Positions 20,623 to 31,596 of a stretch of DNA of 64,000 nt are shown in pieces (the stretch's first letter is position 1; every line of letters starts with the position of its first letter). The stretch spans positions 496,001 through 560,000 of the forward strand of contig OY752151.1 in assembly GCA_963573315.1 (NCBI GenBank), read 5' to 3'. A program made the position numbers and the translations under genes. Source of the DNA: Entomortierella parvispora. Lineage: Eukaryota > Mortierellomycota > Mortierellomycetes > Mortierellales > Mortierellaceae. The notes beneath the pieces are model-generated. The model made no database searches, was not told the DNA's origin, and saw nothing but the letters and a program-made list of their open reading frames with translations.

Positions 20623-21945
20623 ATGGTTGCCCTTCAAAGTGCAATTGTGCTGGCCACAGTCTTCCTCTCGACCGTCAATGCCGCTGCAACTCCCACTAGT
20701 AGCTACCTCCCTCAGTCCTCCCCCACTTATCTCCCCACATTCACTGCCCCAGCTGGTGTCATCACTCAATGGCCTCCAGCCAACTCTAGCGCCCCCCTTC
20801 CTTCCGGCAGCCTCTCAACTAATGTCCTCTTCCCCACTGGTTACCCTAAAGCTAACGTCCCTGTCGCCAACGCTTCCGTGGATCCCAACATTATTCCTAT
20901 CATGAAGTTAATTGACTGGAGCTACGTCCCAAACGCCACTGTCACCAACCCGATTCCATTGGCATATGGGCCTACCGCCGCCAACGACCCTTCGTACCCT
21001 GCCAACGACCCTTACTGTTGGTGGACCTACAACAAATGTGTAACTCCTAAGATCAACTATATCCCTCCCGATATCTCCTTTTGTCCCGAGACTGATACCT
21101 GGGGACTGACTTACGATGATGGTCCTTTGTACTACTCCCCCGTCACCACCGAGAATTCGCAATGGGCCGAGCCCAACCTTTACGACTTTTTGCTCAACAA
21201 TAACGATCAGAAGGCCAACTTGTTCTATATCGCCTCCAAAATTCTATACGCCCCCACTGCTGCTCAACGAGGATTGAACGATGGACATACCATCTGCGTT
21301 CACACCTGGTCCCATTACGCGTTGACCACTCTCACTAACGCAGAAGTCGTTGCCGAATTCTACTACTCCTTGCGTATGATCAAAGAGGTCTTGGGTATCA
21401 CTCCAAAGTGCTGGAGACCTCCATACGGTGATGTGGACGATCGTATCCGTGCCATCGCTTGGCAGATGGGTATGCGTACCATTATCTGGGATCAAGATAC
21501 GGACGATTGGCAGATCATTGGTGATCAGGTCGCTCCTACCTCTAGCTCCATTACCTATGAGACCGCCAACAACTCTATGACCACATTTGTTGAAAACGGA
21601 CAAAAGGGTGCAACCGGCCATATTACTTTGGAGCATGAACTCTCCAACTCGACGATTATCCTTGCCGAATACTGGTTGCCCACGATTCAAAAGCTGTACA
21701 AGACCATGCCTGCCACTTCTTGTAACAACATTGCTCAGCCTTACTGGGAGGAGAGCTTTGTTTACCCAATTCAAGGAACTGTTGCCGTGAGCACCAATGG
21801 CTCGACTGTTGGTAGTGGTTCTTCGACTGGTAGCAGCAGCGGCAGCTCTGGCAGCTCTGGTTCCAAGAATTCAGGAGCCAACCTTCAAGCCATGGGATCG
21901 ATCATGACTCTCGTCGCGGCTGCTGTCCTTGCCGCTGCTCTCTAA
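20623..21945 (+). CDS. Chitin deacetylase, GPI-anchored type, copy 1
   Basis: An intronless frame of 440 residues. The first 20 residues form a signal peptide (VLATVFLSTVNA core). The polysaccharide deacetylase (carbohydrate esterase 4, NodB) domain contains all five motifs: TYDDGP at residues 163-168, the metal-binding HTWSH at 227-231, RPPYGD at 265-270, WDQDTDDW at 289-296, and LEHEL further on. It therefore should be an active Zn-dependent enzyme converting cell-wall chitin to chitosan. The C-terminus has a Ser/Gly linker followed by a hydrophobic end (IMTLVAAAVLAAAL), the pattern of a GPI anchor signal. An AT-rich gataaagacc box lies about 120 bp upstream and is shared with copy 2. Its 3' half is nearly identical to copy 2 while the 5' half has diverged. 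Confidence 0.93.
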   Translation: MVALQSAIVLATVFLSTVNAAATPTSSYLPQSSPTYLPTFTAPAGVITQWPPANSSAPLPSGSLSTNVLFPTGYPKANVPVANASVDPNIIPIMKLIDWSYVPNATVTNPIPLAYGPTAANDPSYPANDPYCWWTYNKCVTPKINYIPPDISFCPETDTWGLTYDDGPLYYSPVTTENSQWAEPNLYDFLLNNNDQKANLFYIASKILYAPTAAQRGLNDGHTICVHTWSHYALTTLTNAEVVAEFYYSLRMIKEVLGITPKCWRPPYGDVDDRIRAIAWQMGMRTIIWDQDTDDWQIIGDQVAPTSSSITYETANNSMTTFVENGQKGATGHITLEHELSNSTIILAEYWLPTIQKLYKTMPATSCNNIAQPYWEESFVYPIQGTVAVSTNGSTVGSGSSTGSSSGSSGSSGSKNSGANLQAMGSIMTLVAAAVLAAAL

Positions 21946-22290
21946 AAAGAATGTCACTCAAGCATTGTGGTGTTCATCATCCCATACCATTTATTCTATC
22001 ATCATATAGATCTCCCTTTATATGCTAATTTCTAAACATAATAATAAATGACCCAGTTCTCGAGAAGATCACCACCTTGCCTCCTCTTTGCCTAAACCGC
22101 TGTTCTCACCTACGGCGACGAGTAAAAAAATATCAAGAGACACGCCTTGCTCCTCCTCTATTTCTAGCTCTGCAAGTATTTTCGCTCCAGTATGCCACAA
22201 TCTCGCATTCTTCTGGATTTTCTTTCTCTCCGAGTGGTATATTTCCATGAAATGAGATACGGTCGAAAAGACTTGGACCATGGTGCGTCC
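21946..22290. other. 3' flank of chitin deacetylase copy 1
   Basis: This non-coding 3' flank is closely repeated at 26324-26690. It contains AT-rich sequence with aataataaatgacc, a likely polyadenylation region. A 70-codon minus-strand frame here is broken by stops in the other copy. Confidence 0.5.
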
Positions 22291-22849
22291 TCTGTCCAGT
22301 CAGAAAGAGTATCCTGGATCAGTTCGAAATAGCAACGCCACTAAGTGACCATCTGTAGGAAATCTAGGGTGTTGGGGGTTGGTAGAAGGTCAGCTTCCCA
22401 GGACTCGGTTCAAAGAGACGCGCCAAACTGCTAGAGCCAATGGGTTCCCAGGGACGCGTCAAACTGCTAGAGCCAATGACTCATGGACAAGTTTCACAAC
22501 CCCGGGCAATGTTCTAGGTGAACGCAATGGCAAGTTTATGACCCATTGCTTTCGCGGAGAGGGGCACAGGACCTCTGTGTTCGCTAAAGAAAAGTGGTCC
22601 CTGAAGTAGGACGGTCAAATGGAGGGGAGGATTGACGGAAGGCGAATGGGTCGGCACCATCATGAAGTACCTTTTAAATGAGAATGAACGATATGAGTAT
22701 GAGTATCATGATATGATGAATCCATGAATCCAGACAGAGATGATAGTTAACAGACGATCTTCATGGGGCGGGGCTGAATCAGGATCACAGGTACCAGTAT
22801 CGCAACGAGCGCCGAGCTTGGGGTTGTTGCTCTCATTGAAGGAGGAAGT

Positions 22850-23113
22850 TTGTCAGGAAATGGATCGAAACAACGTGGTTATGATGATGGAAAAGATGAG
22901 GACTATGGCCAACAATCTTGGCGGTATCCCTTGCTGAACAACTCGGCATGGCTATCATCAACCTCCTCAGTCAAGGATTTGTGGCCACTGCTCTTCCTCA
23001 AGTCCAACCTGTTTCCCCAGCCTATGGTCCCTGAACCGGTGGTCCGCCTAGATGCTACAGAGCCTTCAAACAACCCTGAGTGGGCGGCGCGAGCACTCGG
23101 ATGCCAAGTGTGA
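22850..23113 (+). pseudogene. Conserved open fragment of unknown gene, duplicate 2
   Basis: This is the counterpart of the fragment at 18829. The frame reads SGNGSKQRGYDDGKDEDY and ends at a TGA at 23111. No domain is recognised and no flanking exons could be assembled. Confidence 0.25.
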
Positions 23114-24988
23114 GGACGTGAGGATTGTGACCGTCAGTTCAAGGATGGAGATCCAACCAGAGGCCCTCCCAATGGCGTTAGTATACTGGACCCAAGCTAT
23201 GAGATAGACATATCCTTCGCGGTACTCCCAGCGAAAGCCCATTACCAATAAGTTTTCCACCTAAGCCAAAGCAAGGAAAACATGAAGGACGTCCATGGGG
23301 CAGAGCTGAAAACGGAAAACGGTAAAGAGTCCTGTTACATATATCCGCCGATTTCGCAGGCAAAGGAAGAATTGCGAAGCTGATCAGGATACAGGACAGG
23401 AGATAGCAAAGAAGAAGAAGAAAAATAGGAGGAGTTGGTTCCTGCACACAAAAGACGAAGAAACTAGTTGAATTGTCACTTATCGCCACCACTATTTTTA
23501 ATAAGAAAAACATCGTTTTTTTTTGCCCTTGGGTTCTCGCAAGTTCATCTACTGTTTCCTAGAAGGGCACAGCAATAGAAGAACAAATGGGACATCTATA
23601 GACGTTGTTATTCATGGCATCTGCGATGCGAACTTGCCCTGGTTGCAGGCGGTAGTTTGTTCTGTTGGTGTGATCACGTTTTTTTTTTTTTTTTTTCTTG
23701 GCTTGAAATTTGTTTCTCATTTCTGTTTTCTCGCGTATTGTACCTTCTTGTGGCGGTCATTTCTATAAACCTGTCTTGCTAAACTAATACACACCGGGAT
23801 ACATATGACGAAATGGACTCATGTATTCCTTTTCCGAGGAGCCAAGAAATGAGTCACAGGAACCCTCAATGGCATGGTATCTGAAGCGCGAGAAAACAAT
23901 CTCTTTGGAAAAAAAAATGTGAAGGTGTGGTGATAAATATCTCGACCACTACGGGACGCAGAAGTGTTGAGCTCCTCCCAACGGTAGAATTTGGTGGCCT
24001 CTATACAGCAGGATTCACTTCTCTTGAAATGCATGGAGGAGAATGACTGGGAAAATGAAAGGTTTCCAGATTTTTTTTTGCACAAGTCTGTTTTACCGTT
24101 ACGTCATGGACGTTGGCTCGTCTCTGTCATTTGCATGGATTTAATGCGGAAAAAAAAGTTGGTCCGGGCCCAAATATTGTGAGCAGGGATTTTAAATTGT
24201 ATGTAGTCGTTCAAGAAACGGCCTTCCTTCACCTGCAGAAGTGAACAAAGCTTTACGACGAGTTCTAATGACGGAGGTGAGACACGACCAAACATGGATT
24301 ACAGCAGTCTAAATCTTGTCTTCCTCCATCGCAGTTCCCTCGAATTTTTCTTTGTCCAACAAACACTGAATTAATATCGCCAGATCTCCGTCGAGAGATT
24401 AAGAGATTAGCCGTTTGCGCCCCTTAAGTCGACGATCAAAGTCTTGCACGGCCATTTCTTCTGACGGAGTGGCAAAACTTGTCGTTGACTGTCTCCCTCG
24501 CCCAATTGAAGCGAACAAAAAATTGGGTTGTGGTGGCAAAAAACTTCTGGAGGCGTGGCTCACAATACACGTTGGGCGCTCACGCCCCTCCCTTGCAGGG
24601 CATGAATGTTTTGCCGTTGCTCTCTCTCTGCAGACTGGCAGACTCTGACAATGCACTGCCGATCAAAAATAGACTACAGTAACGAGGGGTAGAAACACAA
24701 ACAAAAAGGAACAACTGAAAAAAAATAACCCGTTGGACTAGTCTATCCCGTCTCAGCAATCACAGGCACATCCACCCCTCGACGAGAATAGATTTTCTTA
24801 ATGTCCAGCTGGACAACAAAGATGTTCATCCGGGACCAGTTTTCAAGACAGACCAGACCCCCAACCATAAATAAAGACCTCCGTTGTGCAACAGTTTCCT
24901 CTTTTCCGCTCTTTCTCTTCGCTTTGCTTTCTTTCACCCACCTTTCCCCCTCCCTTTAACACCCACGTTCTTTTTCTGTTTCTCAGTC

Positions 24989-26323
24989 ATGGTTGCCCTT
25001 CAAAGTGCAATTGTGCTGGCCACAGTCTTCCTCTCGACCGTCAATACCGCTGCAACTCCCACCAGTAGCTACCTCCCTCAGTCCTCCCCCACTTATCTCC
25101 CCACATTCCCTGCCCAAGCTGGAGTCATCACTCAATGGCCCCCAGCCAACCCTAGCGCCCCCCTTCCTTCCGGCAACCTCTCAACTGTTGTCATCACCCC
25201 CACTGGTTACCCTACACCTAACGTCCCTGTCGCCAACGCTACCGTGGATCCCAACATTATTCCTATCATGAAGTTAATTGACTGGAGTTACGTCCCAAAC
25301 GCCTCTGTCACCTATTCGACTCCAGTGTCCTCTGGGCTTACTGCCGCCGACAACCCTACGTACCCTACCTCCGACCCTTACTGTTGGTGGACCTACAATC
25401 AATGTGTAACTCCTAAGATCAACTATATCCCTCCCGATATCGCCGTTTGTCCTGAGACTGATACCTGGGGACTGACTTACGATGATGGTCCTTTATACTA
25501 CTACCCCATCACCACCGAGAACGCGCAATGGGCCGAGCCCAACCTTTACGACTTTTTGCTCAACCATAACGACCAGAAGGCCAACCTGTTCTATATCGCC
25601 TCCAAAATTCTATATGCCCCCGTCGCTGCTCAACGAGGATTGAACGATGGACATACCATCTGCGTTCACACCTGGTCCCATTACGCGTTGACCACTCTCA
25701 CTAACGCAGAAGTCGTTGCCGAATTCTACTACTCCTTGCGTATGATCAAAGAGGTCTTGGGTATCACTCCAAAGTGCTGGAGACCTCCATACGGTGATGT
25801 GGACGATCGTATCCGTGCCATCGCTTGGCAGATGGGTATGCGTACCATTATCTGGGATCAAGATACGGACGATTGGCAGATCATTGGTGATCAGGTCGCT
25901 CCTACCTCTAGCTCCATTACCTACGAGACCGCCAACAACTCTATGACCACATTTGTTGAAAACGGACAAAAGGGTGCAACCGGCCATATTACTTTGGAGC
26001 ATGAACTCTCCAACTCGACGATTATCCTTGCCGAATACTGGTTGCCCACGATTCAAAAGCTGTACAAGACCATGCCTGCCACTTCTTGCAACAACATTGC
26101 TCAGCCTTACTGGGAGGAGAGCTTTGTTTACCCAATTCAAGGAACTGTTGCCGTGAGCACCAATGGTTCGACTGTTGGTAGTGGTTCTTCGACTGGTTCT
26201 TCGACTGGTGGTAGCAGCGGCAGCTCTGGCAGCTCTGGTTCCAAGAATTCAGGAGCCAACCTTCAAGCCATGGGATCGATCATGACTCTCGTCGCGGCTG
26301 CCGTCCTTGCCGCTGCTCTCTAA
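24989..26323 (+). CDS. Chitin deacetylase, GPI-anchored type, copy 2
   Basis: An intronless frame of 444 residues starts at the ATG at 24989. An in-frame upstream ATG at 24884 is rejected because the extension is translated pyrimidine-rich leader and the duplicate starts at the equivalent ATG. The protein has the same signal peptide, the complete CE4/NodB motif set (TYDDGP, HTWSH, RPPYGD, WDQDTDDW, LEHEL) and a GPI-type C-terminus as copy 1. The Ser/Gly linker has one extra SSTGG-like repeat. Upstream, cataaataaagacc at about 24868 is a candidate TATA-like element. Differences from copy 1 concentrate in the N-terminal Pro/Ser/Thr-rich region and around residues 110-215. Beyond that the DNA is almost identical, including silent sites. 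Confidence 0.93.
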   Translation: MVALQSAIVLATVFLSTVNTAATPTSSYLPQSSPTYLPTFPAQAGVITQWPPANPSAPLPSGNLSTVVITPTGYPTPNVPVANATVDPNIIPIMKLIDWSYVPNASVTYSTPVSSGLTAADNPTYPTSDPYCWWTYNQCVTPKINYIPPDIAVCPETDTWGLTYDDGPLYYYPITTENAQWAEPNLYDFLLNHNDQKANLFYIASKILYAPVAAQRGLNDGHTICVHTWSHYALTTLTNAEVVAEFYYSLRMIKEVLGITPKCWRPPYGDVDDRIRAIAWQMGMRTIIWDQDTDDWQIIGDQVAPTSSSITYETANNSMTTFVENGQKGATGHITLEHELSNSTIILAEYWLPTIQKLYKTMPATSCNNIAQPYWEESFVYPIQGTVAVSTNGSTVGSGSSTGSSTGGSSGSSGSSGSKNSGANLQAMGSIMTLVAAAVLAAAL

Positions 26324-26780
26324 AAAGAATGTCACTCAAGCACTGTGGTGTTCATTCCATTCCATTTCATTCATCTATCTTACAGCCATTTATTCTATAC
26401 CATCATAACATCGCCTTTTATACATACAAGTTTCTGAACATATTATTAATAAATGACCTCTGTTCCCGGGAGAATCACCGCCTTGCCTCCTCTTTGCCTA
26501 AACTGCTGTTCTCACCTACGGCGACGAGTAAAGAAGATCAAGAGACACCCCTTGTTTCCCCTCTATTTCTGACTCTGCAGTATTTTCGCCCCAGCCTGCC
26601 ACAATTTCGCATTGGTTTCTTTCTCTCCGGGTGGCATATTTTCATGAAGTGAGATACGGTTGAAAAGACTTGGACCATGATCCGTCCCCTGTCCAGTCAG
26701 AGAGAGCGTCCTGGGTCTGCTTGAAATAGCAACGCCGCTCGGTCACTGCCTGTAGGAAATCTAGAGTGTTGGTGGAAGGT

Positions 26781-27506
26781 CAGAAGAAGGCACCCTGGCA
26801 CTGCAGTTGTCGTTGAGAGCTCTAGTAGACAGCCTTGTCCAGTCAGCTGGAAGTCTGCAAGAAGTGAGATGGACAGGTCTGTTTTTAGTGGAATGCGTCT
26901 GCAGGGATGAACGTTTGCCACTCTTAATGGTTCCATGCACGTTGAAAAAAAGAATGTTGCTGATGGCAATTCACATGCGTGCCGAGTGGCGCTTGACATG
27001 CAGCTTCCGAAGTGCGTCCACCTAGTAGAAGAGAGGGCGGAGAAAGTGATTGAGGCGCAAGAAGCGAGCGGGGCTCCGGGCCAACAGGGGTGGCCGCGAC
27101 TGGGACATTAAAAATGGTCTCGACTCTGAACACAGATGGGCAAAGGGAAGAAACGCATTGCATTGTTTGTGGGACCAAGGCTGCCAAAAGTCGAAAGTCG
27201 ACAGACATTTGACTTTCGACTTCGGCTTTTGCATGACTTGACCATCTCTTCTACTCGCGCCTTGCCCATCTCTTCTGCTTGAGCGTTAATCATCTTCACG
27301 CCTCGCCATCACCACTTCGGCCATCACTGCCTCCATGTTACCATCACTGCCTCCACGTTACCATCACTGCCTCCACGTCTTGCGCATCAATACTCATACA
27401 CCTTTCTCATCAATACTCATACACCTTTCGCCTTCTGATCCTTGATCATTCTTAAATTGTTTCATCTTCAGTAATTACTTTTCCGTTTTGCGAGGAATTG
27501 TGATTA
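26781..27506. other. Intergenic region with hairpin and short tandem repeats
   Basis: No gene is seen. A perfect 12-bp inverted repeat lies at 27188-27199 and 27211-27222. Short direct repeats follow: ccatcactgcctcca about three times (27331-27378) and catcaatactcatacaccttt twice (27386-27428). Confidence 0.55.
27188..27222. repeat. Perfect 12-bp inverted repeat (hairpin)
   Basis: AAGTCGAAAGTC at 27188-27199 and its exact complement GACTTTCGACTT at 27211-27222 flank an 11-base loop. It could form a transcript hairpin or mark a protein-binding palindrome. There is no U-run or adjacent gene to suggest a role. Confidence 0.8.
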
Positions 27507-27559
27507 GTGTGGGGGCACAGTGGTTGGAACAACACTGGTCAGGGGCGTGTCTTTAGCAC

Positions 27560-28411
27560 AGAGAGGCTCCTGATCGCGGTTTTAGACTGCTCTTCACAAG
27601 GAATATGTCTTACGTGTAGAACTGCTGGCAGTTTTCGAACCCTTATTTCAGGCGATAATACTGGTTTTCTTATCTTTGATAGGATGAAAGGACCACTTTT
27701 AAACGGTATCAAGGAGGTGACCTCAGATTTGGCGAATTCTCAATATTTTCTAGATACCCTGCCATATGACTAAAATGTCGAGAATTACATAGGGTCTTGT
27801 AGTGCCGCGGCTGTACTGGATAAATCCACAGTGAAACGGCTGCAAGACGAATAGCGATGCAAAGTAATACCAAGGATGACAGAGAGCGATAGCTGGATTC
27901 TCAGGAAACTGGAACGCGTCTAGAAAAGACGTGGAGGACCAAAAGCGCCGCCTGATCGAAACAGCAGAGTCTTCAAAGGATGAACTGGATACCAAAAAAA
28001 TTCAAGCAAGGGATGAAGCAGGCGTTTCAGCAACACCAACTCAACGTCATGGAGATGTCGTCTCGAAGGCTTGAAAAGGCCCTCACAGCAATATGTATAT
28101 GTACATCTAGTCTTCTTGAGGTCTTTTGCGGACATTTTGAATCTGAAGCTTCCACTGGACATAAAGATCTGTCGAGGAGATGTCAAGAAGATGTCGATTT
28201 TTCGACATCCAGATTGTATTCCTGGGACTTCTTTGATGGTCCTGGAAGACTGGAATCAAACATCGATTGCCATTGGGTCTATAACGAGGTCGATATAAGT
28301 GACGACCTGATGGTATATAGAGATCGGTTCGTGGAAAACAATGGCGGTCTGACGTGCCTACACGAGATACTGGGAGTCCAGTGTGAAGAACCAAGTGTAA
28401 TTGAAAAATAA
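27560..28411 (+). pseudogene. Decayed gene of unknown family
   Basis: Protein-like sequence continues through several frames. A stretch with FRTLISGDNTGFLIFDR near 27630 runs on past in-frame stops near 27772 and 27853. It then shifts frame to DVEDQKRRLIETAESSKDEL near 27930, then to another frame at 28071-28298. A 143-codon frame at 27980-28411 overlaps these. The pattern of stops and frame changes with hydrophilic, protein-like segments fits an inactivated gene. I do not recognise the family. Confidence 0.35.
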
Positions 28412-29042
28412 ACAATATTTCAACTAGCTGATGGAGAATATCTGTACTGTACGACGTGTTTTTGACGAAACTCTCGGTGCAAGCTCGCCTCTGGGCGCTC
28501 CTTCCCTAGCCTTTCGCTCCTTAACTATATCGGCCATTTCTGTTTTTGAAGTCAAGTGCAACGGAGGCACACTGGAGGCTGCGGCGGACAAAGAAAACTA
28601 CAAGGCGGATACCAACAGTAACGTGTACATGGAATGAGAAGCAATGTATTCCAAGAGGAGGAATGAGAGAGGATTGGGAACGAATGGTGAGGCAGAGAAA
28701 GAGAGATTGACCGCCAGGTCATAGTCTCGACCCGGTCCTTAATTTTGATGATGATGACTCGCTCCCTCTTGGAAGGGAAGTCATTCCCTTCTCTCTGGAT
28801 ACACTAGGACCTGTTTGTACAGAAGACCGCACTTGTACATACAGGGCGCACTGCTGCCTATCGTTTCACCTTTTGCAAATATTTTCATTCTGTGAACGTA
28901 GTCGCCAACTTGATTTATTGCTATCCAGATCTTTTGAAACCATCTTTGCTGCTAATTTCCCGATTTTACATGCCGACAAGATTGCTTTGACCAGTATACA
29001 TAGAGAAGTTCAACTGAGGGCGGTAAAGGAGATTTGATCTTG
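28412..29042. other. Intergenic region, 3' flank of the Crinkler-like gene
   Basis: No gene is recognised. Only short frames are open. A minus-strand frame at 28952-29200 partly overlaps the last exon of the gene to its right in another frame and is not needed to explain it. Confidence 0.45.
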
Positions 29043-31500
29043 TTAATCAGGTCCCAAAGGCGAGCTTGCAAGAGTGTGTTCATCCATCGTCGATATCTCG
29101 TTGCGAAGAACCGAGGATCGACTGATAAAGTCCTGTAGACTTCTCCGTGGTTGGCGATTGAAGAGGTCAATCGTCTGCGTAGCCGCAATCTATCAACCAC
29201 CGAGAATCAGCTTTTCTTCTTTTTTTGATAGACTTGTTTGGCTCAACTCGTAAGAATAAATACCTTCACTCGGAGTAGGAACCAGAGTCCAGCGAACTGA
29301 TCCACCCAATCCCCCGCCTCTGGTGGGAGAGCGTAAGACTGATACTCATGGAACAAAGACACGTACGGGCTTTCTGAACACGGTCGAAGCTGAAAGGCCT
29401 TGAATCCATTGCCACCGGAGAAGAATGAGAAAAACCGCGCCTCTTTCTTGAAGTTGGCATCACGTTCCTTACATCGGTATATTGAGATCAAACGGAGCTT
29501 CTTGAAAAGATCGACCGATGTATGTCTGAGGTGCTCAGTGGACTGCTCATCCCATTCCTTCTTTGCTTCACCGACACACCAGTCTCTGTGATTAAGAGTG
29601 TCTCGGGCAACCAAGTCATATTTGCTGCCTATAGCTTTTCGGGTGGCCTTTTTGTCCGCCCCAGTTGTGACCTCAATGTCGAGTCTCCTGCTCTTGTTCT
29701 TATGTTGGGTGGATTCCAGACCGGATTTCTCTCCATCTAACATGGTAATACCGTCGATATCATTAAGAAGGTCTTTCAATACAGGCCAGCCATTTCTGGC
29801 CCAAAAGGCTTCTGAGTGAGCACCAGGGTTAAGCAGAGGACAAGGCTTCATTCGATAGAGATCCATCCTATAAGACAACAAAGAGGAGAACAGTTAAAAC
29901 CAGACCATTTTTCTTTTTCTTTCTTTTTAAAAAAAAATTTTACCATGCCAGCGCTGTCCTCAAGATTAGATTGCAATTGCTCCAATCATCAGCAGGAAAG
30001 GCCACGGTTGCAGGGTGACCGCCTTTCTGGAGCACGATGCAAACTAAGTTGAGGTAATCCCAGGTGCTCTGCTTGAGATTTGGAAGTTCCCACTGATTGT
30101 ATGCCATGATTTCCGTCCACTCGTCGGGAGAGAATAGCTTTCGTGTAATGTCGCAGTCATAGTCGATCGTATAGGAGCGTATCCTAGCACAAGCAGATAA
30201 ATCATTATACCATTAATCATCATCCTATGAGAAGAAATACTGCGAAACCAAGAAAAAAAATGTGCATACTTGTACGAGGCACCACCTTCAATGCTCTTCT
30301 CAAAGAGAATCTCTTCGACAGTTCTGCCAGAAGCCAGTTTCCAGAACTTCGTTTGATCCATCCGCTGGAATCGCTATCACAGCAGGATGCATTATAGTAA
30401 AGATCAGTTAGTTTATGCAGAGACCTCTGAGCGACGAGCACTTCATGTACCTGAGTGCGGTGTTCCATGTTGGGTTCTTGGTGTGTATCCTGAAGGGATG
30501 GCCGCAAGACTAAATTAGCTGCTAACTGCGCTCTAGTTCTCTTCCTGGAGGCAGTTGGAAGGGATGCAGCTACTTCCATCTCCTCAACATGGTCTTCAGT
30601 GGTAACAGGGGCTTCGGTCACCTCTGCCTCACCCTCAAGCTCACTCTCAAGGACACCTTCGGTCTCTGTTTCCTCAATATCGCTCTCGACGTCGCGCTCA
30701 CGGATATCAGCGGCTTCTGGCGATTCAATATCGCCCACAAGGGCCTTGGTTGTCTCAATATCCTTGGGCTGACGTTCTTTCGGTTGCACACGGTGATCGC
30801 CTATAATCATATACAAAGAGTTATAAGGGTCAACGAAATAATAACAATGATAATGGAAGCGACGGTACTGTTTCCCGGTTCTTACCACTCCCAGATCCTA
30901 GGTCACCACCTTTAGGAACATCTTACGAACGCCCATATTTGCTTTCCTTTCGGTGATCGCGTCGCTCAACTCTTCAAACTTTGCCACAAACTCATCAATT
31001 TTGAATTTTTTCGTCAAATTAGATGCAACCTTGCGGAGAGGTGCAGGGACACCAGAATTGCTACTGATACGCTCCAAGTCTGATTTGTATTTTGTGGCAT
31101 GGCACTCAGCGCTGCGACTGGGCTCGCGGTACCTGTGAAACACTTCAATTTGGTTCCAGCTGCGGTAATTCACAAGATGAAAAAATCGATGGACAGGGAA
31201 ATGTTCATCGAAAGTGGCGTTTGACAGGGTCGATCCCGTTGTTGAACGCTGGGTCGATTGCACTGATAGAGGTTGAATGGATCGCGTTGTTGGAGGTTGG
31301 ATGGGTCGCTTTGTTGGAGGTTGGATGGGTTGCGCTGTTGGAGGTAGGTTCGATCGTGTTGTTCGAGATCGGGTCAATGGCGCTGTTGGAGGCTGGGTTA
31401 ATGGCTTTGTTAGAGGCTGGGTCGATGGTGCTGTGGGAGGTTTGGTCGATCGCATTTTGCGAGGCTGGATCGACTTAGGGCCTTTTTTCTTGGGAGCCAT
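29043..31500 (-). CDS. Crinkler-like protein with PD-(D/E)XK-type nuclease core
   Basis: Six exons on the minus strand: 31500-30927, 30800-30451, 30373-30270, 30183-29944, 29867-29264 and 29189-29043. Every junction is GT-AG and phases close exactly, giving 672 residues. The first 85 residues are a Pro/Thr/Arg-rich repeat (PIQPPT-like), possibly with a nuclear signal in PKKKGPK. Residues about 195-290 are acidic and disordered. The C-terminal half contains YDLVARD, then VGEAKKEWD about 14 residues later, the spacing expected for the metal-binding D...ExK of the restriction-endonuclease fold. Such nucleases are known in Crinkler-type proteins of free-living and symbiotic fungi. The classical Crinkler N-terminal header is absent. 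A frameshifted header lies 1.6 kb away at 33105. The family assignment is by motif only. Confidence 0.65.
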
Positions 31501-31596
31501 CTACACACAAGTTGCACGGCATTGAATGATCACACAGTTATCTACCATTATGAGTACAATAATTATAAATATTACCCAGAGAAACAAAGTGAAAAG

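Larger units (their letters stand above)
18300..22290 (+). repeat. Segmental tandem duplication, unit 1
   Basis: The sequence from about 18300 (tcagaaagag...) through the first chitin deacetylase gene and its 3' flank is repeated in the next unit. Shared landmarks include the ccaactgctagagcc-like block (18420 and 22425), the ggaggaagtttgtcagg block (18820 and 22841), the mirrored aggaaccctcaatggcatgg block (19527 and 23858), and the entire deacetylase gene. Unit 1 has its own pyrimidine-rich insert (about 19096-19165) that is missing from unit 2. Boundaries are approximate. Confidence 0.8.
22291..26780 (+). repeat. Segmental tandem duplication, unit 2, with a third boundary copy at its right end
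   Basis: This is the second unit of the 4-kb duplication. Its left boundary (gtccagtcagaaagag, about 22294) recurs at 26692 (gtccagtcagagagag), where roughly 100 bp of a third copy run on before similarity is lost. That is the layout expected from unequal crossing-over. The unit carries chitin deacetylase copy 2. Internally there is a 22382-22425 / 22441-22475 local duplication (aaactgctagagccaatg). Confidence 0.8.

Noticed and set aside
24884..24988. Longer N-terminus of chitin deacetylase copy 2
   Set aside because: The duplicate gene starts at the equivalent of 24989, right before the signal peptide, and the extension is leader-like.
28952..29200. 82-codon minus-strand frame at the end of the Crinkler-like gene
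   Set aside because: It cannot be joined in phase. The acceptor before 29189 gives a phase-0 last exon in another frame.
31092..31525. Plus-strand frames with Val/Gly/Leu repeats
   Set aside because: They are antisense to the repetitive first exon of the Crinkler-like gene, whose splice phases close over six exons.
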